This document shows, one piece after another, positions 20,491 through 30,836 of a stretch of DNA of 64,000 nt. Every line of letters starts with the position of its first letter. Within the stretch, counting starts at the first letter, position 1. The notes beneath the pieces are model-generated. The model did no database searches, was not told where the DNA came from, and saw only the letters and a list, made by a program, of their open reading frames with translations. The position numbers and the translations under genes were made by a program. Source of the stretch: Brachynemurus nebulosus (Eukaryota; Arthropoda; Insecta; Neuroptera; Myrmeleontidae); the NCBI GenBank assembly GCA_035578155.1, contig JAPWDM010000005.1:43124865-43188864 (forward strand), read 5' to 3'.

Positions 20491-23127
20491 TTAATTATTT
20501 GTTCTTGTTTGTCTGTTTTCAAAAGTTTGTGTCATTTTTTGTATGTATTCGTCTATTGTCAGTATGTTTGCGTCCCTGTGAAGGTCCCTTATTCTTGTGT
20601 ATCTGTCTGCGTTGAGTATGAGTCGTAGTATTTTATTTTGTAGTCTTTGTAATTTTATTTTGTTGGTTTTTGATGCACTTTTCCAAACAGGGGCGGCGTA
20701 GGTTATTACCGGTCTAATGATTGATGTGTATAGGAGTCTTTTGTTGTGTGTTGTTAGTTTACTGTTGGCATTTAAGAGCGGGTACAGTTGTCGTAGAACA
20801 CTGTTCCCTTTTTGTAATGCCATATCAATTTGTTGCTTATAATGAAGTTTTGTATCCAATTGGACCCCAAGATATTTTACAACTGTTTTGTCTGTTATTT
20901 TGCTTTCATTTACTTGTAGTTTAGTAAATACTTTTGTGTCTCGTATTTTTCTTTTAAATATTATGTGTTCAGTTTTCTGGTTGTTAATTTGTATTTTCCA
21001 GTTTTTTGCATATTTACACACTTCATCAACATGTATCTGCGTTTGCTTCGTGGCTACCTGGGCACTAAACGAGTGCGCGTATAACGCAGTATCGTCCGCG
21101 TAGATAGCCAGTTTTGTTTTTTCGAATTTAGGGATATCGTTGATGAAGTATGTAAACATACTTGGACCCAGGACTGATCCTTGGGGTACACCGGCCTTTG
21201 GAGTTCTAGTTTTGGATAATTTGTTATTGATTTTTATTTGGAATTTTCTGTTATTTAAATAGTTTTTAATTAGTTTTATTATATTGGTTGGGAATCCATA
21301 TTTGATCAATTTGTAGATTAGTCCGTCAGTCCATACAGTGTCAAATGCTTTTTCGATGTCCAGTAGTACCATTGAGGTAACATTGTGTTTTTGGAAATTT
21401 TCTTTTATGTCTTTAGTCAGTCTGTTAACTTGCATGGTTGTGTCATGTTTTGGTCTAAATCCGTATTGTTCGTCTATTATTATTTTGTTTTTGTTACTAT
21501 AGTCATTTATTCTTTTGAGTATGATTTTTTCTGTGATTTTTGATAAGGTATTTAGTAAGCTTATTGGTCTGTAGTTTATTGGTTTTGTAATGTCTTTTCC
21601 TGGTTTCGGTATCGGAATTATTGTGGCGTGTTTCCACTGACTGGGGAAGTGTCCAGTTAGCAGTATTGCATTGATTATGTGCATCAGTTGCACTATTGCT
21701 TTTTTTGGTAAGTTTTTGAGTAGTTTATTGTCAATGTCGTCTGGTCCAGGGGCTTTATTATTGGGTAATTTTTTGATTATTTCTTTTATTTCTTTTGGTG
21801 TTGTTTTTAGTTTTTGTCTTTCCTTGTCTGTAAGTCGGTGGTTTTTTACTCTATCTTCAAAATAGTTTTTAACGGTGTCAGTCACTTGCTTTTCGATGTT
21901 TGATTGTTTTTGATTTGTCTGTATTTCTGCTAAAGTGTCAGCTATTATTTCAGTTTTTTCTTTGTCTGTGAAGTACGTCTTGTTATTATGCGTCAAGGTG
22001 GGGATTTGTTTCCGAGTTGATCTCAGTGACTTGGATATTCTCCATAGGGAGTTATCCTGGGCACTGAGGCCCTCTAAAAGATCTCCCCACTGTTTATTTA
22101 AGTCCTCCTTTATTGCTGTTTTTATTAATGAGTTGAGTCTGTTTACTGTTGTTTTAAATTGTCGGTCTCCAGTTCTTTGGTATAGTTTTTTGTTCGTGTT
22201 TCTCAGTTTTATAAGTTTTTTTGTGTCGTCTGATATTTTATCTGTTTTAGTCTTTATAGTGATTTTTTCACTGTTCTCTTTTTTAGTCTTTATGATGGCG
22301 TCAGTTAGTAATTTTGTTTCGTGGTCTATATTGTCAGTGGTGATATTTTTGTTTATTTTTATTCTTTCGTTTAATTTTTGCCTGTAGGTTGCCCAGTCAG
22401 TGTTTTTGTATGAGGTTTTGGTGATTTTAGTGTTTTCTGTTTGGCGTTGTGTTATTGTGCATATTATAGGATTGTGATCTGAACACAATTCCGATACAGA
22501 AACTGGTTGAGTTACGTCGTTTACGTTCTTATTTAGTATTAGGTCGATGTATGTCGGTGTGCCGTTATTTTCCGGGTAGTGCGTTGGTTCTTCTGTGCTC
22601 AGTAATGTTACGTTGTTGTCCATTATGTACTGGTGTAGAGTCTGTCCGTTTTTGTTGTTGAGGTGATTTTTCCATGACCTATGTCTGGAGTTTAGGTCCC
22701 CAACCATTATAATATTGCTACCAATATTAAAAAGTGTATTTAGTTCTTGTTCAGAGAATTGATGAGATGGATGGTTGTAGGCTGCAATTAAGTGTGTGCG
22801 TTGATTGATTTTTATGGTGATGTTTTCAATGTGTTGTGGTGTGTTTTGTATAAGCTGGTATTTGATATTATTTTTTATGATTATTGCTACGCCGCCACTG
22901 TGAGCAGTGTTATCTTGTCTAATGATTTCATAATTACGTAATTTAGTTTTAATGTCGTTAGTTAGTTTAGTCTCGTTGAGGGTCATTATGTCTATTTTAT
23001 GTTCATTGATAAATTGTTTTAGGTCAGAGAATTTTGATCTCAGCCCGTTACAATTCCAATGTGCGAGTTTAATTAACATCGTTGAAATTATTTTGGCAAA
23101 AGTAGAAAAATGTAACAAATTTTTCAT
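20491..23127 (-). CDS. Element A ORF2, copy 2: endonuclease and reverse transcriptase
   Basis: 878 aa, identical in sequence to copy 1 as far as I can compare, with the same catalytic residues (Glu52, GDLN, SDHNP, YADD). The second possible ATG is at 23079; the ORF1 stop is at 23069-23071, so the two overlap by a few bases. Perfect conservation between copies while ORF1 has diverged suggests the duplication is recent. Confidence 0.9.
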   Translation of the reverse strand: MKNLLHFSTFAKIISTMLIKLAHWNCNGLRSKFSDLKQFINEHKIDIMTLNETKLTNDIKTKLRNYEIIRQDNTAHSGGVAIIIKNNIKYQLIQNTPQHIENITIKINQRTHLIAAYNHPSHQFSEQELNTLFNIGSNIIMVGDLNSRHRSWKNHLNNKNGQTLHQYIMDNNVTLLSTEEPTHYPENNGTPTYIDLILNKNVNDVTQPVSVSELCSDHNPIICTITQRQTENTKITKTSYKNTDWATYRQKLNERIKINKNITTDNIDHETKLLTDAIIKTKKENSEKITIKTKTDKISDDTKKLIKLRNTNKKLYQRTGDRQFKTTVNRLNSLIKTAIKEDLNKQWGDLLEGLSAQDNSLWRISKSLRSTRKQIPTLTHNNKTYFTDKEKTEIIADTLAEIQTNQKQSNIEKQVTDTVKNYFEDRVKNHRLTDKERQKLKTTPKEIKEIIKKLPNNKAPGPDDIDNKLLKNLPKKAIVQLMHIINAILLTGHFPSQWKHATIIPIPKPGKDITKPINYRPISLLNTLSKITEKIILKRINDYSNKNKIIIDEQYGFRPKHDTTMQVNRLTKDIKENFQKHNVTSMVLLDIEKAFDTVWTDGLIYKLIKYGFPTNIIKLIKNYLNNRKFQIKINNKLSKTRTPKAGVPQGSVLGPSMFTYFINDIPKFEKTKLAIYADDTALYAHSFSAQVATKQTQIHVDEVCKYAKNWKIQINNQKTEHIIFKRKIRDTKVFTKLQVNESKITDKTVVKYLGVQLDTKLHYKQQIDMALQKGNSVLRQLYPLLNANSKLTTHNKRLLYTSIIRPVITYAAPVWKSASKTNKIKLQRLQNKILRLILNADRYTRIRDLHRDANILTIDEYIQKMTQTFENRQTRTNN

Positions 23128-24521
23128 ATTCTGTTACACAGTTTCTAAGTTGCCTGTTTAATTCTGTGATTAATGTTGTCATTTTGTTTAAGTCGACTAA
23201 GCTATTCAATTGCTTCATCTCACTTACCAAATTGTTGAAATTGTTTAGCATAGTTGGTTGTGGTGTTTGTTGTGTTGTTGCTTCTGGGGCTGCAGATGGT
23301 TGGTGGGACGTTTGTTCCGCTATAAATCCTTGAGGTGGTCTTACTTGTTGAGTTTTAATTGATTGTTGAATTGTTGAGGTACTGGGGAGCTGCTGTTGTG
23401 AACTCTGGTTTTTGGTCCAGGGATTTGTCGTAGGTAACGGTGCTGGGATATATTTTCTTATTTGTGTTTCTGTTTGTATTTTTTTATTTTGGAGCGTTTC
23501 AATTCTTCTGATATATTCTGGGCAATCTACAGAGTTTGCCGGGTGCGGGCCTTTGCAGTTTCTGCAGGTAGCTGGGGTTTCAATTGTTTTTTTTGCAGTT
23601 TTTTGTCCAGTGGTTGTCAGCACATTTTAGGCAGGCTGGGTTCGCTCTGCAGTTGGATGTGGCATGACCCCACATTTGACATCTGTGGCACTGGATTATC
23701 TCACGTCCATTTCTATACCTTGTCCAGTTTATTTTAGTTCGGTAGACATACTGGCAGTTTTGATTCAGAAATTTAACTGTGATAGTATTGTCAGTTGTCA
23801 CCATGTATAATGGCGATTTTGTATTTTTTAATTTGTATATTTTGTCAATTTTGATTTGGTATAATGTTTCTATATCCTCCTTTATTTCATCGACGTCTAT
23901 TTCCGCCTGCAGTCCATGAAGGACGAACGCATGCGATTTTTCATTTTTAGGTGTATACGTGTGGAATTCAAATTTTTTGTGTTCCATCGTGTCCACACAC
24001 TTTCGATAGTCTTCATCATTTTTTAAGTATAAGTTTGTATGGTTGTTGACATATTTGAGGTGGTATCCATCTTTTGTGAAATTTTGGTCAAGAGTGGCCA
24101 CGAAATCTTTGTGGTTTGTTATTTTGTAGTGGAAGACGATCGGTGGAGGTTTTGACTTCTTTTGTGTCTTGTCACCAGTTTTCATTGTTTCAGTTTCCAT
24201 TGATTCTTGTACTTCTTCTTCATCAGAAGATAGAGGTTCAAATCTGTTTGATGTTGTAACTGGAGGGGAATTTACTGTTTTTGACTTCTTTGGAGGAGCC
24301 AGATCCTCATTTCCAGTGTTTTTAGTACGCTTGTACTCGACCTTTTTAAATAAGCTTTCGATTTTATCCATATTTTGGACGGAACAATTATTACTTATTA
24401 CACTAATATCGCTAATGTTTTTTAAAATGTCATTTTTGATGTATGTTTGCGTCACATTTAAAGCACTAGATGAACAGGCACTTTGTATTTTATTCTCATT
24501 ACTGTTCTTTTTTGTTTTCAT
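23069..24521 (-). pseudogene. Element A ORF1, copy 2: gag-like, split by one frameshift
   Basis: The ATG at 24521 opens 313 codons with the PRE_C2HC-like segment and two knuckles (CX2CX4HX4C at 278-291, CX2CX3HX4C at 297-309), ending at 23580 just after an A8 run (23587-23594). The third knuckle (CRNCKGPHPANSVDC) and the Gln/Pro-rich tail follow in a different frame to 23069, without a usable ATG of their own. In element B the same three knuckles are in one frame. Either the element was already defective when it inserted or the A8 run is a slippage/frameshift site. Both copies have A8. Confidence 0.8.
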
Positions 24522-24761
24522 TAATCTAAATAAATACAATAATAACCGATTTTTTGTCCATTTCACTTACGGGATTGCACTAAAATTATATTGTTCGTAC
24601 TAGGTAAGTTTATTCACTGTTTTATATTAATATTGCTCACAGTAGGATTAAATTGTTCGCTGTAGGCAATTTATACTTACACTTCACTTTCATGAATAAC
24701 TTGCAATTGTAGCACGCACTACACAGAAACACGTCTGCTCGTCACCGCTGCTACGTTAGGA

Positions 24762-24810
<49 letters not shown>

Positions 24811-25161
24811 ATTATAGTGTAAAATAAACATTGCCATCACCGGGCCCACTACACTATACCTTAATTGATAAATAAGAACAATATGGTCCACATTCATTTG
24901 GTTACACACTAAATAAAATTTAACCGTTTTTTAATATAGTAAAATAAAATAATTGGATAGTTTGGTTACACACTAAAATAATATAATACATTATAAATAA
25001 TAGTAGGTATAGTAAATTACAAAAAAAAAAAAATTAAAACGACTTTTAGGAAGATTTTTATATTTATTAAAAAATTTTCTAATGCGAGAATAAAATAAAA
25101 TATTTTATTTAGAAATTTAAAAAAAAAAAAATTAATATAAATTGTGTAATAAATATTAAAT
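24811..25161. other. AT-rich spacer downstream of H2B (U2 side)
   Basis: Same as 6004-6356: remnant tatagtgta/tacactata inverted repeat interrupted by element A, then AT-rich DNA. No gene seen. Confidence 0.6.
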
Positions 25162-25205
25162 ACTCTTATTTAAATTATTTTGTGGTTCTCATAATATTGA
25201 GAACC
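25162..25205 (-). terminator. H2B 3' stem-loop and downstream element (U2)
   Basis: Stem-loop 25184-25205 and AATAAGAGT at 25162-25170, unchanged from U1. Confidence 0.85.
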
Positions 25206-25273
25206 GTTTTTAAAGATGTTAAAAACGTCGTAAAATAAAATCGGCGATTATGATGAGATTGAATTTCGTTTAT

Positions 25274-25645
25274 TTATTTTGAACTTGTATATTTTGTAAC
25301 AGCTTTAGTACCTTCACTAACGGCGTGTTTAGCTAATTCACCCGGTAATAATAAACGCACTGCAGTTTGAATTTCACGACTTGTAATTGTTGATCGTTTA
25401 TTATAATGTGCGAGACGAGATGCTTCAGCGGCAATACGTTCAAAAATATCATTCACAAAACTATTCATAATACTCATAGCTTTACTTGAAATACCAGTAT
25501 CAGGATGCACTTGTTTTAACACTTTATAAATGTAAATGGCATAACTTTCCTTCCTTTTACGTTTCTTCTTTTTATCACTTTTTGAAATATTTTTTTGAGC
25601 TTTTCCAGCTTTTTTTGCAGCTTTTCCACTTGTTTTTGGTGGCAT
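25274..25645 (-). CDS. H2B: Histone H2B (U2)
   Basis: Protein identical to the U1 copy, 123 aa, ATG at 25645. Its TATA box (TATATAAAC, minus, 25864-25872) and about 350 bp of upstream DNA are intact. Beyond 26012 element B replaces the H2A half of the divergent promoter. The gene itself looks functional. Confidence 0.98.
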   Translation of the reverse strand: MPPKTSGKAAKKAGKAQKNISKSDKKKKRKRKESYAIYIYKVLKQVHPDTGISSKAMSIMNSFVNDIFERIAAEASRLAHYNKRSTITSREIQTAVRLLLPGELAKHAVSEGTKAVTKYTSSK

Positions 25646-25997
25646 TTTATTTTATAAAAATCGACACAATAATAAAAACAACAACACAATAAAAAAAGTT
25701 TTTCCACAAAGTAATACAATACAATGTCACCACACACAATAATTTCACCAAAGGAGAAAAATAACAACACAACACAAAATATAACTATTTCGTAGAAACT
25801 ATACAATTTCGTACAAATAGTAAACTATTTTGTAATTTGGGTCCGTTTGGGCGAAATGCCCCTGTTTATATATAAAATTATTGAAATATAATTTGTTCAT
25901 ATTAGGTATATATAAGATAAATTCCAATTGGTTACATATTCAAGTATAATGTGATTGGTTAAAATACGTTTTGCTGTAATATAAAACATTAGGGATA

Positions 25998-26006
25998 TAT
26001 AAATAG
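25998..26006 (+). promoter_or_regulatory. H2A TATA box now facing element B (U2)
   Basis: TATAAATAG, plus strand, in its normal place relative to the H2B-H2A promoter. Element B starts 15 nt after its first T, so the box would now drive the element and not H2A. Confidence 0.75.
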
Positions 26007-26012
26007 ACAATA
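26001..26012. repeat. Target-site duplication of element B, left (U2)
   Basis: aaatagacaata, repeated at 30730-30741. The U1 and U3 H2A promoters show the single-copy empty site. Confidence 0.88.
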
Positions 26013-26380
26013 CTGCACGAATCACATTCAGCGATTAGATTCGATTGAATAAACATCGACTCGTCTAGCTGAATATAATTATTGGAGTTTTTATATTCAT
26101 CATCTTCATCTTCTCTAAGTATTCACTGTTGTTAGAGTGGTGCATTTATATGTACCATTGTTTCACAGTGGCAATTTTATTTTAATTTTATTTTTACTAA
26201 TCACTGTTAAAAATTTCTGTTGCAGGTATAAAGAAGTTCAAGAATATCAACACTGTCTACAAGAGACAGATCATCGACGGGAACAAGTTGAGGTTCACGG
26301 CAGTGAGGATCAGCAAGAAGGCCATCCGGCTGGCGGCAGCCGGAGAGAAGAAAGAAGAGCCATCCTGCGCTTCGGACAGG

Positions 26381-27715
26381 ATGGAAACGGATCCAGACCA
26401 GTCGGGATTTGTAATCCCAAAAAAGACCTCCAAAAGACCGCCGTCGTCGCCTGTTCCCGAACCACTGGAGCATGCAAATAAATTTGCAGCTCTGGTTTTC
26501 CAGCCACCAACCGCCGCCGCCCCGTCTGCCGTCCACCAGAAGCCGGTGCCAAAACCAGCCCCCGGACCCGCTGCCGCAGCGCCCGCCGCCGCCACCTCTT
26601 CCAGTGCCGCCGCTTCCCGACGTCGGCTCCCGCCAATCGTTCTTCATGAACGCCCTGCCTCCCACGCGCAACTCGTCGAGTTGTGCAAGATGACCTGTGT
26701 AAGGCCATGCACCTTCAAGTATTCGCGGTCCGAGTGCCGCATCTTTTTGGAGGACCCAGCGGATCGAGTGAACCTCATGAAGGTATTAGAGGGAAAGGTG
26801 GATCACCACACCTATACCCTACCTGAGGAAAAACCGACGGAAGTGGTCCTCCGGGGTATGCCGACTAACAGTGCCGAGGAAATCAAGCAGGAACTCGGCG
26901 AGAAGTACAGCGTCGTAGCTGTCTTCGAAATGAAGGGAAAATCAATGGGAAGTTATAAGGTTAACTTCTCAAATGGGACTTCACTGTCCCAAATCAAGAA
27001 GATCCCGTATGTTCTGGGAACCCGGACCTACTGGGAACGTTATAGGAAAAGCGGCGGCACAACCCAGTGTTTTAGGTGCCAAAAGCACGGTCACGCCTCC
27101 CGAAACTGCGGCAGCCAACACCGGTGCGTGAAATGCGGAGACACGCACGCCACGGAGACCTGTACGAAGACCAGGGATACTCCAGCTACCTGCGCCAACT
27201 GCCGCGAATCACATCCGGCAAATTACCGACAGTGTCCAGCACTCCTGGAATACCAACGACGAGTGCAGTCCAGGCGCGCTCCCCCGAAGCGACCTGCATT
27301 CATTCCGGCACCGGTCCCAACTTCAAATCCATGGTTCAAGACCGCAACACCAGCTCCTGCTCCAGTATCTTCAGCACCGATCCCAGTCCTGGAGAACGCA
27401 CACCACTTCCCGGCACTCCCACAACGGCGTCAACGTCCCGCACCACAGCCATCAACAGCTGCTACTGCTCCCGCCACCGCTCCAGCTCCTGCAGTTCCGG
27501 CCCCAACCCCAGCTCCATTCCCATCCGCTCCCAGTTCTGAATCATCTTCGGATGATTTTCTCACGCTCGTCACAGAGCTGAATCAATTGAATCAGCTTTG
27601 TGACATAAAAACCATGATACAGTCTGTTCGTGAATTGAACAGCAAACTTCGTAGTTGCTCCGATGGCTTCCAACGTGCCATTGCTGTCTACGAGTGGGCC
27701 AGCCGCTTTAACTAA
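26381..27715 (+). CDS. Element B ORF1: gag-like RNA-binding protein (U2)
   Basis: 444 aa from the first in-frame ATG (26381). An Ala/Pro-rich N-terminal region precedes a PRE_C2HC-like segment from about residue 155 (VVLRGMPTNSAEEIKQELGE). Three zinc knuckles follow: CX2CX4HX4C at 230-243, CX2CX3HX4C at 249-261 and CX2CX3HX6C at 271-285, then a Pro/Ala-rich linker and a Leu-rich C-terminus. Packages element RNA with ORF2 protein. The frame is open and coding-like for another 60 codons upstream (to 26201) without an ATG, so a non-AUG start is possible. Ends 53 nt inside ORF2. Confidence 0.88.
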   Translation: METDPDQSGFVIPKKTSKRPPSSPVPEPLEHANKFAALVFQPPTAAAPSAVHQKPVPKPAPGPAAAAPAAATSSSAAASRRRLPPIVLHERPASHAQLVELCKMTCVRPCTFKYSRSECRIFLEDPADRVNLMKVLEGKVDHHTYTLPEEKPTEVVLRGMPTNSAEEIKQELGEKYSVVAVFEMKGKSMGSYKVNFSNGTSLSQIKKIPYVLGTRTYWERYRKSGGTTQCFRCQKHGHASRNCGSQHRCVKCGDTHATETCTKTRDTPATCANCRESHPANYRQCPALLEYQRRVQSRRAPPKRPAFIPAPVPTSNPWFKTATPAPAPVSSAPIPVLENAHHFPALPQRRQRPAPQPSTAATAPATAPAPAVPAPTPAPFPSAPSSESSSDDFLTLVTELNQLNQLCDIKTMIQSVRELNSKLRSCSDGFQRAIAVYEWASRFN

Positions 27716-30401
27716 GCGGTTTCGCCTACTCAACCTGAACATCGGCGGTGGTCTTTTGATGAAGAAAGAAGAACTTCTCGCTCTGCTGCACACCCACAAC
27801 GTTGATGCTGCTGCCATCACAGAGACCTGGCTCAAACCTAATAAAACTTTTTCTGTTCCAGGCTACAAAATCCACCGTAGAGACAGGAAAGACCGCAAAG
27901 GAGGGGGGGTTGCACTGCTCATCCGTAGGGGTGTCAAGCATAGTGCAATGCCGGACCTCGAAATCCAGACCGAACATGTCAGCGTGCTGATCGAGGCGAC
28001 GCCACCATTCATCGTCACCGCCGCCTACACACCCGGCCAAATTGATGCGGACGACTTCGAGAAGCTCCTTGACCGCAGTCCTCATACACTACTGACTGGC
28101 GACTTTAACGCGTTCCACCCAGCGTGGAATAAGGCAACAACGGACATCAACGTTAACGGGAGGATTTTAATGCGGCTTCTCGAAGAGACTAGAACCGAAC
28201 TACTGTTCCCGGACGGTCCCACACACTACCCGCGAGCAGAAGGACTCCTTTGCAACACCATCGATCTAACCATCGCCAAAAACATGAATACCCGTTCCTG
28301 TCATACCTACACCATCCAAGGACCTGAATCCGACCACGTTCCTGTCATTACGGACTTCTGCTTTCGTATGAAAAAACCTAAACCCGTAACAGTGCCGGAC
28401 TTTGCTAATGCGGACTGGAGCAAATTCAGGACTATGATAAACGAAGGTATCAATGTTCGAAAGGATATTGAAACTATTCGTGATGTCGACACTGTCCTGG
28501 AGGAGCTGCAGCACGAAATTGGCGAAGCCAGTAAGCATTGTATCCCGACCAAACGTGTCCCCAGCGCCTACACATATAACCCGAGTCCCGAAATCCTTGA
28601 ACTAATCCGGGAACGGAACAGACAAAGACGACTGTACCAGCGGACAAGACAGATACATTACAAGGACTTACAGACGGACCTAACCAGACAGATACGTGAC
28701 AAAATACGCGACGAACGCGGACGACTATTTAACGAATACGTTGAACAGCGGATTGACTCCAACCAGGACTTTTGGCAGCTAATTCGCTCGTTCAAACCAC
28801 GTGACGCGACAATACCAGCACTAAACAAAGACAATTTGTTAGTTACAGATTCTTCGGAGAAAATCCAAATTATCGCGGATTCATTCCAGGAGGCGCACCG
28901 CATCGGAGAGCAGCTGCCACATCCACGTGAAAGCGAGGGTATTGCACGAGCAGCAGCCGAAGTCGCGAATGCGTCTGTCCTGCCGACTACTATCAAACCC
29001 ACAACTGTGGGCGAGATCAGTAAACACATTAGGAAAGCAAGAAATCGTAAGGCCCCCGGCGCCGACACCATCTCCAACCGGCACCTGAAAAAGCTGCCGA
29101 AGAAAGCCCTTCTTCAGATGAAACACATCTTCAACAGTTGTTTACAACTCAGCTATTTTCCGCAACAGTGGAAAATGGCAAAAGTTGTTCCTCTTCCCAA
29201 ACCGGGAAAACCACCCAACCTCCCCACCAGCTACCGACCTATCAGCCTGCTTCCCTCGATCAGCAAACTCCTTGAAAAAGTCATCCATACCCGCCTTCTA
29301 TCACACATAGAAGAACATGAACTAATCCCAAACGATCAATTTGGTTTCAGATCCGGTCACTCAACGACGCACCAGCTCGGTAGGATTACCGATCACATCA
29401 CCCGCGGATTACGCAAGAAGCTGAACACGACGCTGGTATCTCTGGATATCGAGAAAGCTTTCGACAATGTATGGCACGCCAACCTCATCGCCAAGCTGCA
29501 GTCCCATGATGTACCAATGTATATCACCAGGATCATCCAGAACTACCTCACTAACCGGAGCTTTTATGTCGAAAGCAGCGACGCCAAGTCCAGCGTCCTC
29601 CAGATACCAGCAGGCGTGCCCCAAGGTTCGATCCTTGGGCCAGTCTTGTTCAGCTTATACATCAGCGACATCCCCAAGATGCCACCCAAGGTCCAGATCG
29701 CCCTGTACGCTGATGATACTGCCGTCTTCACCTCATCAACGAGAGCGAACCAGTCGACTGCTGATAGGCGGATTGAAAAGGCGCTCACCACCCTCCAGGA
29801 CTACTTCCAGGAGAACCGCATCAAAGTCAACTCCAACAAGACGGAGGCCGTCGTCTTTACACACTCCAGGCTGCTTCCACGTTCCCAGCTTCGATGCGGC
29901 GACTCCCGAATCACCACGTCACCCGTCATCAAGTATCTCGGTCTGCACCTCGACCGTAAACTCACGTTCAAGACAGCTGTAACACGACGACGAATCGCCG
30001 GCGAATGTGCTGCTGCCCGACTGCGGCCCCTACTCATCTCCAATGTCATCCCGACGGCGAAGAAGATACAGCTGTACAAGACGTGCATCCGGCCCATCGT
30101 CACATACGCCGCACCTGTGTGGTGCACTGTTTCATCTGGCAACATTGCCAAATTGCAACTGTTCCAGAACAGGATACTTCGTCTTATCCTGAACGCCCCG
30201 CGACGTACCCCGGTACGTCAACTACATCAAGAATCAGGCGTTGAACCTGTTCTTGACTACATAATGTCACTAACTTCACGTCACCTGGCCAGATGCCGTC
30301 TTCACCACAACGACCGAATTGCTGACATGTTCCTGCCTTCAAAGACGCTGTCCAAGCGGAGCAAGAGGTTCATCCTGCCGAAGGATATCTCCCCACCGTG
30401 A
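27663..30401 (+). CDS. Element B ORF2: endonuclease and reverse transcriptase (U2)
   Basis: 912 aa with the same catalytic motifs as the U1 copy. It differs at few positions, for example ITRIIQN and ESSDAK, sharing Arg at the former with the proximal U3 copy. The ATG at 27663 lies in the ORF1 overlap. No premature stop. Confidence 0.92.
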   Translation: MASNVPLLSTSGPAALTKRFRLLNLNIGGGLLMKKEELLALLHTHNVDAAAITETWLKPNKTFSVPGYKIHRRDRKDRKGGGVALLIRRGVKHSAMPDLEIQTEHVSVLIEATPPFIVTAAYTPGQIDADDFEKLLDRSPHTLLTGDFNAFHPAWNKATTDINVNGRILMRLLEETRTELLFPDGPTHYPRAEGLLCNTIDLTIAKNMNTRSCHTYTIQGPESDHVPVITDFCFRMKKPKPVTVPDFANADWSKFRTMINEGINVRKDIETIRDVDTVLEELQHEIGEASKHCIPTKRVPSAYTYNPSPEILELIRERNRQRRLYQRTRQIHYKDLQTDLTRQIRDKIRDERGRLFNEYVEQRIDSNQDFWQLIRSFKPRDATIPALNKDNLLVTDSSEKIQIIADSFQEAHRIGEQLPHPRESEGIARAAAEVANASVLPTTIKPTTVGEISKHIRKARNRKAPGADTISNRHLKKLPKKALLQMKHIFNSCLQLSYFPQQWKMAKVVPLPKPGKPPNLPTSYRPISLLPSISKLLEKVIHTRLLSHIEEHELIPNDQFGFRSGHSTTHQLGRITDHITRGLRKKLNTTLVSLDIEKAFDNVWHANLIAKLQSHDVPMYITRIIQNYLTNRSFYVESSDAKSSVLQIPAGVPQGSILGPVLFSLYISDIPKMPPKVQIALYADDTAVFTSSTRANQSTADRRIEKALTTLQDYFQENRIKVNSNKTEAVVFTHSRLLPRSQLRCGDSRITTSPVIKYLGLHLDRKLTFKTAVTRRRIAGECAAARLRPLLISNVIPTAKKIQLYKTCIRPIVTYAAPVWCTVSSGNIAKLQLFQNRILRLILNAPRRTPVRQLHQESGVEPVLDYIMSLTSRHLARCRLHHNDRIADMFLPSKTLSKRSKRFILPKDISPP

Positions 30402-30836
30402 CTGCCCTCGGCCCCGGGGGGCGGTCAAATGTGTACGTGAGGACGGAGTAAGTGAAGAGAAAGTGTGTGCGTAAGTGTGTTTAGGTTAAGTTTTATTTTA
30501 TTTTTAATTATTCATGTTTAAAGGTTTTTTGAAAAATTTTCCTTTGTATAGAGTCATTAATAATTAAGTATTTTTCATGTATTGTATTACTTAGATTGTA
30601 CATGTTAGGTTAGGGTTAAGCACTAGTTGTAGGTACCTAGATTTAAGTGAAGTATTATAATTACATTAAAATTTTGTAAAATATTGTACCGTTTTTAGAA
30701 AAAAATATATTTCGTATTTCGTATTTCGTAAATAGACAATATTGGCGCAATTTTCTATTGAAATTAAACAACATTTGCTAGTTGTGTTGTGTGTCGTGAC
30801 TTGTGTTGTTATTTTTTTTAATAAAACTTTTTCAAT

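Larger units (their letters stand above)
19977..24810 (-). mobile_element. Element A, copy 2
   Basis: Same insertion point and boundaries as copy 1, so the two are one insertion that was duplicated with the unit. (TTAC)n tail at 19977, 45-nt A run at 24764-24808, attatag on both sides (19970-19976 and 24811-24817). Lacks the 2-bp deletion and the Cys-to-Phe change of copy 1, so it is closer to the ancestral state. Confidence 0.92.
26013..30729 (+). mobile_element. Element B, U2 copy: full length, both ORFs intact
   Basis: 4717 bp on the plus strand, in H2A orientation. The 5' end starts ctgcacgaatcacattcagcg and the 3' end is a series of tatttcg repeats. The 12-bp target duplication overlaps the H2A TATA box. 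5' UTR about 0.2-0.37 kb, ORF1, 53-nt overlap, ORF2, 0.33-kb 3' UTR. Intact frames and near-identity with the U3 copies suggest recent activity. Confidence 0.94.
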
